DNA of 64,000 nucleotides from Alteromonas stellipolaris (GTDB lineage Bacteria > Pseudomonadota > Gammaproteobacteria > Enterobacterales > Alteromonadaceae): positions 4,092,001 through 4,156,000 of the forward strand of contig NZ_CP013926.1 in NCBI RefSeq assembly GCF_001562115.1. Direction: 5' to 3'. The position numbers were made by a program, and so were the translations under genes. Under the pieces are notes generated by a model. The model saw nothing but the letters and a program-made list of their open reading frames with translations. It searched no databases and was not told where the DNA came from. How positions within the stretch are numbered: position 1 is the stretch's first letter; every line of letters starts with the position of its first letter. Of this stretch, positions 46,956 through 55,240 are shown one piece after another.

Positions 46956-47651
46956 ATGTCAGAAATTAAATGTAAGGTTGCCAGCATCACGCCGTTAACC
47001 GACGTAGTATACAAAATTGAATTAACGCCTCCCGCGCCAGTTACCTTCCAAGCAGGTCAGTATGCGCTTATCGATATGGGCGAAAAAGACAAGCGCCCCT
47101 TTTCTATCGCCAATGCCGCTTTTGATAGTTCACGCATTGAACTTCACATTGGCGCAGAGCCTGGCAACACCTTTGCCGGTGAAGTGTTGAGTCGTATGAA
47201 AGAAGAAGGCGAAATTAGCCTTAGCGTAAATAACGGTCAAGCCTTTTTGCAATCAAATGGCTTGCCGATGGTATTAATCGCTGGAGGCACAGGCTTTTCC
47301 TACACCTATTCTATATTACAGCAGCACCTGCACAGTGGCGATAAAACGCCTATTACCCTTTATTGGGGAGGCCGTCATGCCGGTGATTTATATCTATCAG
47401 AAGCGTTAAATGCACTCGCGGCCAAGCACGATAACTTTACGTTTGTTCCTGTGGTTGAATTTGCCGAAGACGACTGGAAAGGTAGAACAGGATGGGTTCA
47501 CCATGCTGTATTGGCCGACCATACGGATTTCGAACACATGCAAGTGTATGTCGCTGGACGTTTTGAAATGGCCAAGACTGTGCGTGAAGACTTTACCGTT
47601 CGCGGCCTAAAAGTAGAAAACCTATTTGGCGATGCTTTCGCGTTTATTTAG
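46956..47651 (+). CDS. fre: NAD(P)H-flavin reductase
   Basis: The 231-residue protein is a ferredoxin-reductase-fold enzyme: an N-terminal beta barrel with FQAGQYALIDMGEKDKRPFSIA for flavin binding, then an NAD-binding domain with MVLIAGGTGFSYTYSIL near residue 105. It supplies reduced flavin. Adjacency to ubiD is common in gammaproteobacteria, where the gene was once called ubiB. A hairpin terminator follows at about 47720. Confidence 0.93.
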   Translation: MSEIKCKVASITPLTDVVYKIELTPPAPVTFQAGQYALIDMGEKDKRPFSIANAAFDSSRIELHIGAEPGNTFAGEVLSRMKEEGEISLSVNNGQAFLQSNGLPMVLIAGGTGFSYTYSILQQHLHSGDKTPITLYWGGRHAGDLYLSEALNALAAKHDNFTFVPVVEFAEDDWKGRTGWVHHAVLADHTDFEHMQVYVAGRFEMAKTVREDFTVRGLKVENLFGDAFAFI

Positions 47652-47719
47652 GTAAGTTATGTGCTTATTTCATAGTTAGCATAAACAGCACCTAGTTTTG
47701 ATACACTCGATACATACAA

Positions 47720-47752
47720 AAAGGGCACGCTATCAAGCATGCCCTTTCTATT
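47720..47752 (+). terminator. Terminator of the ubiD-fre unit
   Basis: A 12-bp stem with one mismatch (47720-47731 with 47736-47747) and a 4-nt loop is followed by a short T-rich TCTATT. It lies about 68 bp past fre. Confidence 0.7.
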
Positions 47753-47849
47753 ATAGGCTGTTATCGACCATTAACCTCTCCATACGTTAACCCCATTTGT
47801 TGCTTTCTCTCGTATCCAGTATGGTGGTAAAAAAGAAATGGAGAAAACA

Positions 47850-49232
47850 ATGATAAAAAGCATTCCTACATTCGTAAAAATTTCAGCGTTAGTTGCACTA
47901 CCCTTTACTTTTGCATTTACCGCGCAGGCGCAAAGTGCGCAGCAGCAATCCTTGTATAAAATTGCCGAAGACATTTCCCCAAAGCGTATTGAAAACGATA
48001 TCACCACACTTGTGAATTTTGGTACGCGACATACCTTATCTGAAACCGAATCAGACACCCGCGGCATTGGGGCAGCAAGGCGCTGGATTAAGGCTGAGTT
48101 TGAAAAAATATCAGCTGAATGTGGCGGTTGCTTAGAAGTGTACTTTCAGTCTGAAACCATTAGCGGTGAAAAGCGCATTCCTGACCCTGTCGACGTTGTA
48201 AGCGTTATTGCTATTCAACGCGGCAGTACCGATCCAGAACGTTACGTCATGATGTCGGGTGATATAGATTCTCGCGTATCTGATGTGATGGATTTCACAT
48301 CAGACTCACCTGGCGCAAACGACAATGCGTCTGGTGTAGCTGGCACACTGGAAGCCGCACGCATATTATCGAAACATACATTTAACGGCAGCATTGTGTA
48401 CGCCGCACTGGCAGGTGAAGAACAAGGCTTGTTTGGTGGGCGTATTATGGCTAACCAAGCACAAAAAGACGGCTGGCGGTTAAAAGCGGTATTGAACAAC
48501 GACATGATAGGCAACATTGAAGGCGTTAACGGGGTTATCAACAACACCACTGCTCGTATATTTGCTGAAGGCACCCGAGTAACCGAAACTACAGGTGAAG
48601 CTCGCACCCGCCGCTTCACCGGTGGCGAAGTAGATTCACCAAGCAGAAACTTAGCAAGATACATCGATAACATTGCCGACCAATACATTGAGAATCTAGA
48701 CACCATGGTCATTTATCGACTAGATCGCTTTGGTCGTGGTGGACATCATCGCCCTTTCAACGATTTAGGTTTTCCCGGTATTCGTATTATGGAAACCAAT
48801 GAAAATTACACTCGCCAGCATCAAGACCTTAGAGAAGAAGACGGTATCAAATATGGCGATACCTTAGATGGTGTGAATTTTGACTACGCAGCCAAGCTTA
48901 CTGGCTTAAACGCAGTATCGCTAGCGGCTATGGCTTGGGCACCGAATCCGCCTGCCAAAGTCACCATTAAAGGCGCCGTTCAGCCCTCTACCACATTAAT
49001 GTGGGAAGCGGCAGATACAGCACAAAACCCTCAGCTGTCGGGCTACAAAGTTTACTGGCGTCATACCGATGCACCGCAATGGGAATTCAGTAAGTTTGTT
49101 GGTAAGGTGAACGAAGCTACACTAGAAAACGTAGTGATTGATAACTACTTTTTCGGGGTTGCCAGCGTGAACAACGATGGTATTGAAAGCCCAGTTGTAT
49201 TCCCAGGCGCTGCAGGCAGTTTTGGCCAGTAA
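47850..49232 (+). CDS. M28-family metallopeptidase, exported, with fibronectin-like C-terminal domain
   Basis: The 460-residue protein has a signal peptide ending near AQA, an M28 catalytic domain (about 60-365) and a beta-sandwich C-terminal domain. M28 landmarks are PGANDNASGVAGTLEAAR, LAGEEQGLFGG, LNNDMIGN and HHRPFNDLGFPGIR. The first zinc-ligand motif, usually G-H-x-D-S, reads GDIDSR, so the expected His is Asp. The start at 47850 has GGAG 6 bp upstream; an ATG at 47838 is possible. It probably cleaves N-terminal residues of peptides in the periplasm or outside. Confidence 0.85.
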   Translation: MIKSIPTFVKISALVALPFTFAFTAQAQSAQQQSLYKIAEDISPKRIENDITTLVNFGTRHTLSETESDTRGIGAARRWIKAEFEKISAECGGCLEVYFQSETISGEKRIPDPVDVVSVIAIQRGSTDPERYVMMSGDIDSRVSDVMDFTSDSPGANDNASGVAGTLEAARILSKHTFNGSIVYAALAGEEQGLFGGRIMANQAQKDGWRLKAVLNNDMIGNIEGVNGVINNTTARIFAEGTRVTETTGEARTRRFTGGEVDSPSRNLARYIDNIADQYIENLDTMVIYRLDRFGRGGHHRPFNDLGFPGIRIMETNENYTRQHQDLREEDGIKYGDTLDGVNFDYAAKLTGLNAVSLAAMAWAPNPPAKVTIKGAVQPSTTLMWEAADTAQNPQLSGYKVYWRHTDAPQWEFSKFVGKVNEATLENVVIDNYFFGVASVNNDGIESPVVFPGAAGSFGQ

Positions 49233-49290
49233 CAGCTATACTTGTTAAAAAGTAATAGCGCCAATAGATAATAATAACGTTGTTTAGGAG

Positions 49291-50274
49291 ATGTCGCCCG
49301 TGTTGGTGAGAGTCATCGCTTTATTAAGTTTTATCATAGTTGTGGCGCCGTTAAAGGCAAATAGTGTCACACTTGCCGCAGCACCATTTGAAACTTACGT
49401 AAGCGATGAGGGCGAACCTTCAAGACTAACGTCTATTGTTGAAGCGGCGTTCTCGCGAATGCAAACCAATCTAGAGCTTCAGGTTATGCGCGATGCCTTC
49501 TTGGGTAGTGCGGTGCGCTCCGGTAAAGTAGATGGCGAGTTCGCCTATATAGATTTAGGTGAAAGAAAAGACGCCGTTACCCTTTCAGCCCCCTACTTAC
49601 CCATCTATTTATATGCTACCGCTAAAAAATACGATGTTGAAGAAGTCATGCTGGTACCGCATTTAAAAAACAGTCGTGTGGCAATAGAAAACCGTTTTGC
49701 TAATACGCCGAAGTTTCGTTTGCTCAAAGAGGTAAAGTGGTCGCGTAATCCCAGCACGTACGACGCCTTTAAGCAGTTAGCTGATGACAGAGCCCCGTAC
49801 CTTATTACTACCCGATTACTTATTGAAGAATTTAACTTGCTGCTTGAAAAAGACGGCGAAGAACTTTTACACGTGTCTTCAGCAGCATTAATGAACGCAG
49901 GTTTTTCATTGGCGCTTGGTGACAATACACCGAATGCTAAGGCCACTATTGACGCGTTTGAACAAACGATTCAAGTTATGCAGCAGGATGGCAGTTACAA
50001 TAAAATTCTAGGGCTACCGTGGCTTTCCAAAGATATAAATAACGATGGTATCGCTGACTATATTGGTGAAACTAGCGTGAGCCTTGTGGCATTGGATACA
50101 CCTATCGCCTACCCATTAGATAAAGCATTACCTGGCGATAACAGTGTTTACGTCATTGATGGCATCACGTATGAGTCTAAAGCTGAAGCAATGGCTATGC
50201 TTGATGGCGTAAAAAGCCAGCGAGAAAGCCTACTCGACCCTGATGTTTATAAAACCATGATTAGACGTTGGTAG
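49291..50274 (+). CDS. Periplasmic substrate-binding-protein-like protein (family 3 type)
   Basis: The 327-residue protein has a signal peptide (about 1-23), then a bacterial extracellular solute-binding type 3 fold: VTLAAAPFETYVSDEGEP, VDGEFAYIDLGERKD and APYLITTRLL segments at typical positions. After about residue 245 comes KDINNDGIADYIG, an EF-hand-like calcium loop (D-x-N-x-D-G-x-x-D), and a short tail. No transporter genes are adjacent, so it may be a sensor or an orphan. GTTTAGGAG precedes the ATG. It is 58 bp after the peptidase gene. Confidence 0.7.
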   Translation: MSPVLVRVIALLSFIIVVAPLKANSVTLAAAPFETYVSDEGEPSRLTSIVEAAFSRMQTNLELQVMRDAFLGSAVRSGKVDGEFAYIDLGERKDAVTLSAPYLPIYLYATAKKYDVEEVMLVPHLKNSRVAIENRFANTPKFRLLKEVKWSRNPSTYDAFKQLADDRAPYLITTRLLIEEFNLLLEKDGEELLHVSSAALMNAGFSLALGDNTPNAKATIDAFEQTIQVMQQDGSYNKILGLPWLSKDINNDGIADYIGETSVSLVALDTPIAYPLDKALPGDNSVYVIDGITYESKAEAMAMLDGVKSQRESLLDPDVYKTMIRRW

Positions 50275-50281
50275 CTCTTTC

Positions 50282-50330
50282 GCTGCTCTATTTAGCTGCT
50301 CTTTTTAGCCGCTCTCATTGGCCGCTTTGA
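50282..50330. repeat. 13-bp tandem repeat between convergent genes
   Basis: Three and a half imperfect copies of a 13-bp unit resembling GCTGCTCTTTTTA run head to tail: 50282-50294, 50295-50307, 50308-50320, with a partial fourth. They lie just after the solute-binding gene, in the gap before the convergent TonB_C-domain gene. The unit drifts from CTG to CCG between copies. Confidence 0.7.
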
Positions 50331-50405
50331 CAGCGCCTTGTACTCGCACTTGAGAAGAGCGGCATTGTAATCAATGTGCTTATCAGCGCTCGCTTTCGAG
50401 ATTAT

Positions 50406-51434
50406 TCAACTCGTAATTTCAAGAATATCAAATGTTGAACCCGCGTCCCCTCTGATTAACAAAATACAATCAGAAGTTTGCGCCGGAAAATCTATTTGGT
50501 TCTCCCAACCTTCTACATATTTTTGTTGATAGTCATTACATCTAAGTTCCACTGAATCAACACTCCCTTGAGACACGTCAACTTTGAATGTTGAAAATTC
50601 ATATGCTTGAGACCACGCGCCTAAACTACTGAGCTGACCTTTAGTAACATTTGATGATTCAGTCGCCTTAGAAGCCTTAAGCGCGTCGGCAAATTGTTGA
50701 TGGGTTTGTTGAGATAAATTGAGGCCATCAACGCTTCCCATACGCGCAAGGGTTTCAGAGGCACCTTTGAAATTACCGTAGTAAAGCTGTGACTGAAAAA
50801 GATTAACCGTAGACTTAGCCAATATCGCTATAGGTAGGTATTCGTATAAATCTACCGTAATTTGAGATTGGCGCATATATTCTAAAAAATCTTCATTTTT
50901 ATAATAATAGATAGATTTTAACCATGCCGCTAAAGCATGTTCGTTTAAATTTTTAGTATGATCTTCTACCAATTCGTCTATGGATATTTTTATGCTAGGC
51001 ATATTAGCGGAAGGGCTAGTAAGTGCGTCTATTATAGCTTGGTATTCTTTTGCAAAGGCAGGTGTGACGCTGCCTTCACTATGACCAGCCTCTGAGTATG
51101 TGTGTTTAACAAACAAAATTTGAGCACTTGTTACTGGTTTATCGTTAATTAATGCAGGGGAATATTGTAGGTTTTTAACTAGTTTAGTGGCTTTTGTTAC
51201 ATACCTGTCTTTACCTGAATAATCAAAAACAACGATATCTTTCGTTGTTCCGTCTTTATCTATTATATATGAAACTCTTGTCCAACCTTCCATGCCACCG
51301 CGAGAAGTGAAGGCATCTTCCACTTTATTAGCATTTTTTATTATCTTGGCGGCTTTAACTTCTTTGCTGTTGCCAAAAGAGGAAGCGCTTAACATTATCA
51401 ATGACACGCATAATAACGCAGAAAATATCTTCAA
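50406..51434 (-). CDS. Exported protein with TonB C-terminal-like domain
   Basis: The 342-residue protein has a signal peptide (about 1-22) and then a TonB_C-type domain (about 35-115) with GGMEGWTRVSYIIDKDGTTKD and VKNLQYSPALINDKPVTS. The remaining 225 residues are helical and may be tetratricopeptide-like, ending in a small beta segment. The domain lies at the N-terminus here, without a membrane anchor, so this is not a normal energy-transducing TonB. Family function is unknown; related stand-alone proteins exist in Alteromonadales. Confidence 0.7.
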   Translation of the reverse strand: MKIFSALLCVSLIMLSASSFGNSKEVKAAKIIKNANKVEDAFTSRGGMEGWTRVSYIIDKDGTTKDIVVFDYSGKDRYVTKATKLVKNLQYSPALINDKPVTSAQILFVKHTYSEAGHSEGSVTPAFAKEYQAIIDALTSPSANMPSIKISIDELVEDHTKNLNEHALAAWLKSIYYYKNEDFLEYMRQSQITVDLYEYLPIAILAKSTVNLFQSQLYYGNFKGASETLARMGSVDGLNLSQQTHQQFADALKASKATESSNVTKGQLSSLGAWSQAYEFSTFKVDVSQGSVDSVELRCNDYQQKYVEGWENQIDFPAQTSDCILLIRGDAGSTFDILEITS

Positions 51435-51743
51435 AATTAATCCCTAATTTTTAGCGTGTAAAAGCAATAGGCCTCAACATCGCGTTTTCTATTCCATTTA
51501 AGGTTTTTTATAGCATCTATTTATTAAATTTAACAACATATCGAAGCATAAATTTAAGACTTAATTCTTGCTGAATTTTACGCTTATTAAGATAGTGTCG
51601 CCACGCTCTCTTGCGTTGCACTTTTTGCCGTAAGCAATTAACCCGATAAAAAACCACTGAGCTCTCATATCACATATATAAGATTCGACTGCTCATTTAA
51701 ATGTTTTCGTACTCCTCCTAACATAATTTTCATCTGATATTTG

Positions 51744-51757
51744 TTGATCTCAATCAA
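51744..51757 (+). promoter_or_regulatory. FNR-family binding site upstream of the cyd operon
   Basis: TTGATCTCAATCAA is a perfect match to the FNR consensus TTGAT-N4-ATCAA. Its centre (51750.5) is about 41 bp before the start expected from the -10-like TAATTT at 51778-51783, the class II activator position. It lies 50 bp before the regulator gene that leads the cytochrome bd genes. The gap 51435-51743 shows nothing else clear. Confidence 0.75.
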
Positions 51758-51768
51758 ACTTCAGCATA

Positions 51769-51792
51769 AACTTTCAGTAATTTCTGAAAGTT
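51769..51792 (+). promoter_or_regulatory. Palindrome over the -10 of the cyd promoter, candidate operator
   Basis: A perfect 9-bp inverted repeat, AACTTTCAG (51769-51777) and CTGAAAGTT (51784-51792), has a 6-bp spacer TAATTT that is itself the likely -10. A dimer bound here would block polymerase. It lies 14 bp before the start of the GbsR/MarR-type gene, the obvious candidate for binding it. Confidence 0.6.
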
Positions 51793-51806
51793 CAGCAGGT
51801 ATAGAT

Positions 51807-52364
51807 ATGAAAATGACACCACTTATTACTTCTGCGGTTATGCACTTCGGTGAAATGGGCAGTCGTTGGGGCTTTAATCGCACTGTGGGCCAAATTTTGG
51901 CACTTATTGTACTTGCTGATGAGCCCATCTCAGCGCAAGAAATTGCCGACGCGCTAAATATATCTCGCGGTAACACCAGCATGGGGTTGAAGGAGTTACA
52001 GTCGTGGCGCTTGGTAAAACAGCATCTTGTTCCTGGTGAACGAAAAGAGTTCTTTATTGCAGGCGGAGACATTTGGACCCTTGCAAACCGCGTATTCGAA
52101 GAGCGCCGCAAGCGCGAAATAGACCCCACCATGAGTTTATTGCGGGATTTATTACTAGATACTCCCGCCAACAAAACTGAAGCCAATGCGCAAGATAAGC
52201 TGAATGAAATTCACGATTTATTAGAGTCGGTAACCGCGTGGTCACAAGAGCTTCAAAACCTAGGGCCAGATAAACTTAACACCTTGATGAAACTCGGCTC
52301 GGGTGTTGGCCGTATGTTAGAACTGAAAGACAAAATTCTACCGGGAAAAAATTCCGTTAATTAA
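51807..52364 (+). CDS. GbsR/MarR-type transcriptional regulator of the cyd operon
   Basis: The 185-residue protein has a winged helix with GWNR-like GFNRTVGQILALIVLADEPISAQEIADALN near 22-50 and SRGNTSMGLKELQSWRLVK as the recognition part, then a helical dimerisation tail. The start at 51807 is preferred over an upstream in-frame TTG because AGGT lies just before it and the protein then begins MKMTPL. It is 11 bp upstream of cydA, so it is co-transcribed and probably controls the oxidase genes and itself. Confidence 0.85.
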   Translation: MKMTPLITSAVMHFGEMGSRWGFNRTVGQILALIVLADEPISAQEIADALNISRGNTSMGLKELQSWRLVKQHLVPGERKEFFIAGGDIWTLANRVFEERRKREIDPTMSLLRDLLLDTPANKTEANAQDKLNEIHDLLESVTAWSQELQNLGPDKLNTLMKLGSGVGRMLELKDKILPGKNSVN

Positions 52365-52375
52365 GGAGACTATCT

Positions 52376-53737
52376 GTGGATGCGTTTTTGCTGTCTCGTT
52401 TACAATTTGCATTAAATATTAGTTTTCATATTCTGTTTCCGACTATCACCATGGCAATGGGATGGTTTCTTTTCTACTTCAAGTTTCGCTCAAATGTAAC
52501 CGGTCACCCAGTATGGATGCGGATGTACCGCTTCTGGGTGCGCGTATTCGCACTTAGCTTTGCACTTGGTGTGGTAAGTGGCGTGACCATGTCTTTCCAA
52601 TTTGGTACTAACTGGCCCGGCTTTATGGAGCGGGTGGGTAATGTGGCGGGCCCACTACTAGGTTACGAAGTTCTTACTGCGTTTTTCTTAGAAGCCACGT
52701 TCCTAGGTATTATGTTGTTTGGTATTCGTCGGGTACCTAATTGGTTGCACACCCTTTCAACATTGATTGTGGCGGTGGGCACTACCATGTCAGCCTTTTG
52801 GATTCTGGCGCTTAACAGCTGGATGCAAACGCCGCAAGGGCATGAAATTATCGACGGCGTTGTGTATGCCGTAGATTGGAGCGAAATTATATTTAATCCT
52901 TCGTTTCCTTATCGCTTTGTGCACATGATGTTAGCCTCGGGACTGACGGCCAGCTTTTTAATAGCCGGCTTATCGGCCTACCGTATGCTGAAAGGCGATG
53001 ACAAGCTTGCGCCAAAGCTTGCCCTTAAAACCGCCACCTATACCGCTGCAGTGCTTATTCCTTTGCAGATTTTTGCAGGCGATATGCATGGGTTAAATAC
53101 CCTCGAGCATCAACCGCAGAAAGTTGCCGCAATGGAAGGCCTTTGGGATACCACTGAAGGCGCGCCCTTACTGCTGTTTGCCATTCCGGATGAAGAAAGC
53201 AGAGAAAATCACTTTGAAATACCAGTACCCAACGGCGCCAGTCTAATTTTAACCCATAAAATGGATGGCAAAATTCAAGGCCTGAACGACTTTAAAGGCG
53301 AACATCCCCCAGTAGCACCTGTGTTCTTCGGGTTTCGGGTGATGGTAGGCATGGGCTTTTTAATGTTGGCGGTTTCATGGCTAGGTAGTAGCTACTTGCT
53401 TAGAGGGAAGTCTTTCCCGCTTTGGCTTAAGCGTGTATTCGCTGGCATGGCATTCAGCGGCTGGATTGCAACCTTAGCCGGCTGGTATGTGACTGAAATT
53501 GGAAGGCAACCTTATCTGGTTAGTGGTGTTTTACGTACACAAGAAGCGGTAACAACACTGCCTCCTGCGAATATCGCTTTCTCGTTCACTATGTACGCCA
53601 CGATTTATACTATTTTGCTGTTCGCTTATATGGGAACGCTAATGCTGATGTGTCGCCGCGCTGTTGAAATTGAAGAAATTTCTACAGAAGAGCGTGAAAT
53701 GGCCAAAGCCAGCAAAATGTCGCCGGCGAACACTTAA
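52376..53737 (+). CDS. cydA: Cytochrome bd-type ubiquinol oxidase subunit I
   Basis: The 453-residue membrane protein starts at GTG after AAGGAG. It has LSRLQFALNISFHILFPTIT with the haem-ligand His18, GVVSGVTMSFQFGTNWPGF, PYRFVHMMLASG with a second haem-ligand His, and GRQPYLVSGVLRTQEAV. The loop that binds quinol is short, as in the CioA/cyanide-insensitive branch, and the protein is shorter than E. coli CydA. The complex reduces oxygen to water at low oxygen tension. It lies between the regulator and cydB. Confidence 0.93.
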   Translation: MDAFLLSRLQFALNISFHILFPTITMAMGWFLFYFKFRSNVTGHPVWMRMYRFWVRVFALSFALGVVSGVTMSFQFGTNWPGFMERVGNVAGPLLGYEVLTAFFLEATFLGIMLFGIRRVPNWLHTLSTLIVAVGTTMSAFWILALNSWMQTPQGHEIIDGVVYAVDWSEIIFNPSFPYRFVHMMLASGLTASFLIAGLSAYRMLKGDDKLAPKLALKTATYTAAVLIPLQIFAGDMHGLNTLEHQPQKVAAMEGLWDTTEGAPLLLFAIPDEESRENHFEIPVPNGASLILTHKMDGKIQGLNDFKGEHPPVAPVFFGFRVMVGMGFLMLAVSWLGSSYLLRGKSFPLWLKRVFAGMAFSGWIATLAGWYVTEIGRQPYLVSGVLRTQEAVTTLPPANIAFSFTMYATIYTILLFAYMGTLMLMCRRAVEIEEISTEEREMAKASKMSPANT

Positions 53738-53746
53738 GGAGCCGCT

Positions 53747-54757
53747 ATGTTATTTGAAAATGTATCAGCAGAAACCTTGGGGAATATCTATGTTGGCCTG
53801 CTTGGGCTGGCAGTATTACTCTACGCCATATTAGATGGCTACGACTTAGGGGTGGGTGTTTTAATACCGCCCCGCGAGGAAAAGTTTCGTGATGATATGA
53901 TTGCCTCCATTGGGCCCTACTGGGATGCCAATGAAACCTGGTTAGTATTGGCCGTGGGACTATTACTTATTGCCTTTCCAGAAGCACACAGTGAAGTACT
54001 TCAAAGCCTATATATCCCTGCAACTATCATGTTATTGGGGCTTATTTTACGTGGCGTTTCCTTTGATTTTCGGGCTAAAGTAGTACAAGTTCATAAACGT
54101 AAGTGGGATCTTACCTTTAAGTACGGTTCATTACTTACCACGCTGGCACAAGGTTATATGCTAGGCATCTATGTTACCGGCCTACGTACCGACTTGTGGG
54201 CACAAGGGTTTGCCTTACTGTCGGCTATCGGGGTAACGGCTGCTTATGCTTTTATTGGCTCGTGCTGGCTAATATTAAAAGCTGAGAACGACTTACAAGC
54301 CAAAGCCTATTATTGGGCACGCAGAGGGTTGTTTGCCCTTTCAATAGGCATAGTGGCGGTAAGCCTCGCAAACTTAACCTTGCATGATGATGTGCGTGAC
54401 TTATGGTTATCATCCACGATTGGTTATGTGTTAATGGCTATTCCAGTTGCCTGCTTTTTATTACTTAGCTTGTGTGGCGTGTTATTGAAAAAGCTGCCTG
54501 ATGCAGGTGGGAAAGGTGAATGGATGCCCTTTGCTATAGCATTAACCGTATTTGTACTTTGCTTTACGGCCTTCGGGGTAAGTTACTATCCGTTTGTCAT
54601 CCCAGGGCACCTTACGGTACAAGATGCACTAAGCGACGCCAACTCATTGCGCTTCTTATTAGTGGGTGTGGTTATTGTAGTGCCTTGCATTCTTGCTTAC
54701 ACCGCGATGGTATACAAAATATTCTCAGGTAAGTCGGAAAAGCTTAGCTACTATTAG
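53747..54757 (+). CDS. cydB: Cytochrome bd-type ubiquinol oxidase subunit II
   Basis: The 336-residue membrane protein begins its first span with YVGLLGLAVLLYAILDGYDLGVG and continues with IGPYWDANETWLVLAVG, both CydB signatures, and has about eight spans. It pairs with CydA to form the oxidase. AAGGAG lies 6 bp before the ATG and the gap to cydA is 9 bp. No small CydX gene was found in the next 100 bases. A terminator follows at 54806. Confidence 0.95.
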   Translation: MLFENVSAETLGNIYVGLLGLAVLLYAILDGYDLGVGVLIPPREEKFRDDMIASIGPYWDANETWLVLAVGLLLIAFPEAHSEVLQSLYIPATIMLLGLILRGVSFDFRAKVVQVHKRKWDLTFKYGSLLTTLAQGYMLGIYVTGLRTDLWAQGFALLSAIGVTAAYAFIGSCWLILKAENDLQAKAYYWARRGLFALSIGIVAVSLANLTLHDDVRDLWLSSTIGYVLMAIPVACFLLLSLCGVLLKKLPDAGGKGEWMPFAIALTVFVLCFTAFGVSYYPFVIPGHLTVQDALSDANSLRFLLVGVVIVVPCILAYTAMVYKIFSGKSEKLSYY

Positions 54758-54805
54758 CTTCGTTATTGGCACCTATGCGCCAGTTAGCTAGAGAGAAAGA
54801 TAATG

Positions 54806-54838
54806 GGCTCCTAACCACTTGGTTACGGGGCCTTTTTA
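54806..54838 (+). terminator. Terminator of the cyd operon
   Basis: A stem of GGCTCCTAACC paired with GGTTA and GGGGCC (one bulged C, one G-U pair) is followed by TTTTTATC. It lies about 50 bp past the cydB stop. Confidence 0.75.
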
Positions 54839-54982
54839 TCGCCCCGCTCAAATTCACTTCATATCAACTTCATAACTTATTCACTAGATCACTTACTTTC
54901 TAAATGAGATCATGCAAAAACGTAAACAAATAATTACAGACAAAATCATACTAATTTCTTATAAGTTTCTTTTGTGACAGTG

Positions 54983-55011
54983 TTGACATAATTATTAAAT
55001 ATACGTATGCT
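54983..55011 (+). promoter_or_regulatory. Sigma-70 promoter of the small gene at 55043
   Basis: TTGACA (54983-54988) and TATGCT (55006-55011) are separated by exactly 17 bp, a near-consensus promoter. Transcription would start near 55018, giving a leader of about 25 nt that contains the ribosome-binding site AAAGGAG. Confidence 0.8.
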
Positions 55012-55042
55012 TATTTTGGGCAGAATTAAAAGGAGTGCCATT

Positions 55043-55207
55043 ATGAATAATGTAGTTAAATCATTTTCAAGGTTCTTCAGGCGTGCTCACCCCTATACAG
55101 TGGCTTACTATATAGGTCGGAAAAATGCTCAAAATATTTTAGGATGTAAGATCCAAAAGAAATCCAAGATTTTTGCTAGCAAGCAAACTGAAGAACAACA
55201 GCATTAG
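55043..55207 (+). CDS. Small basic protein of unknown function (54 aa)
   Basis: A 54-codon frame starts at ATG 55043, 7 bp after a strong AAAAGGAG, and reads MNNVVKSFSRFFRRAHPY at its start. It is rich in Lys and Arg and has no clear membrane span. It has its own near-consensus promoter and a terminator right after the stop, so it is an independent gene. An in-frame start at 55007 is excluded because it lies inside the -10. I do not recognise the family. Confidence 0.75.
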   Translation: MNNVVKSFSRFFRRAHPYTVAYYIGRKNAQNILGCKIQKKSKIFASKQTEEQQH

Positions 55208-55211
55208 TAAC

Positions 55212-55237
55212 GAAGGGCCCCTAACAGGGCCCTTCTT
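55212..55237 (+). terminator. Terminator after the 54-aa gene
   Basis: A perfect 9-bp stem, GAAGGGCCC (55212-55220) with GGGCCCTTC (55227-55235), and a 6-nt loop lies 4 bp past the stop. The chemoreceptor gene on the other strand ends 3 bp further, so it may serve both. Confidence 0.8.
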
Positions 55238-55240
55238 GCA

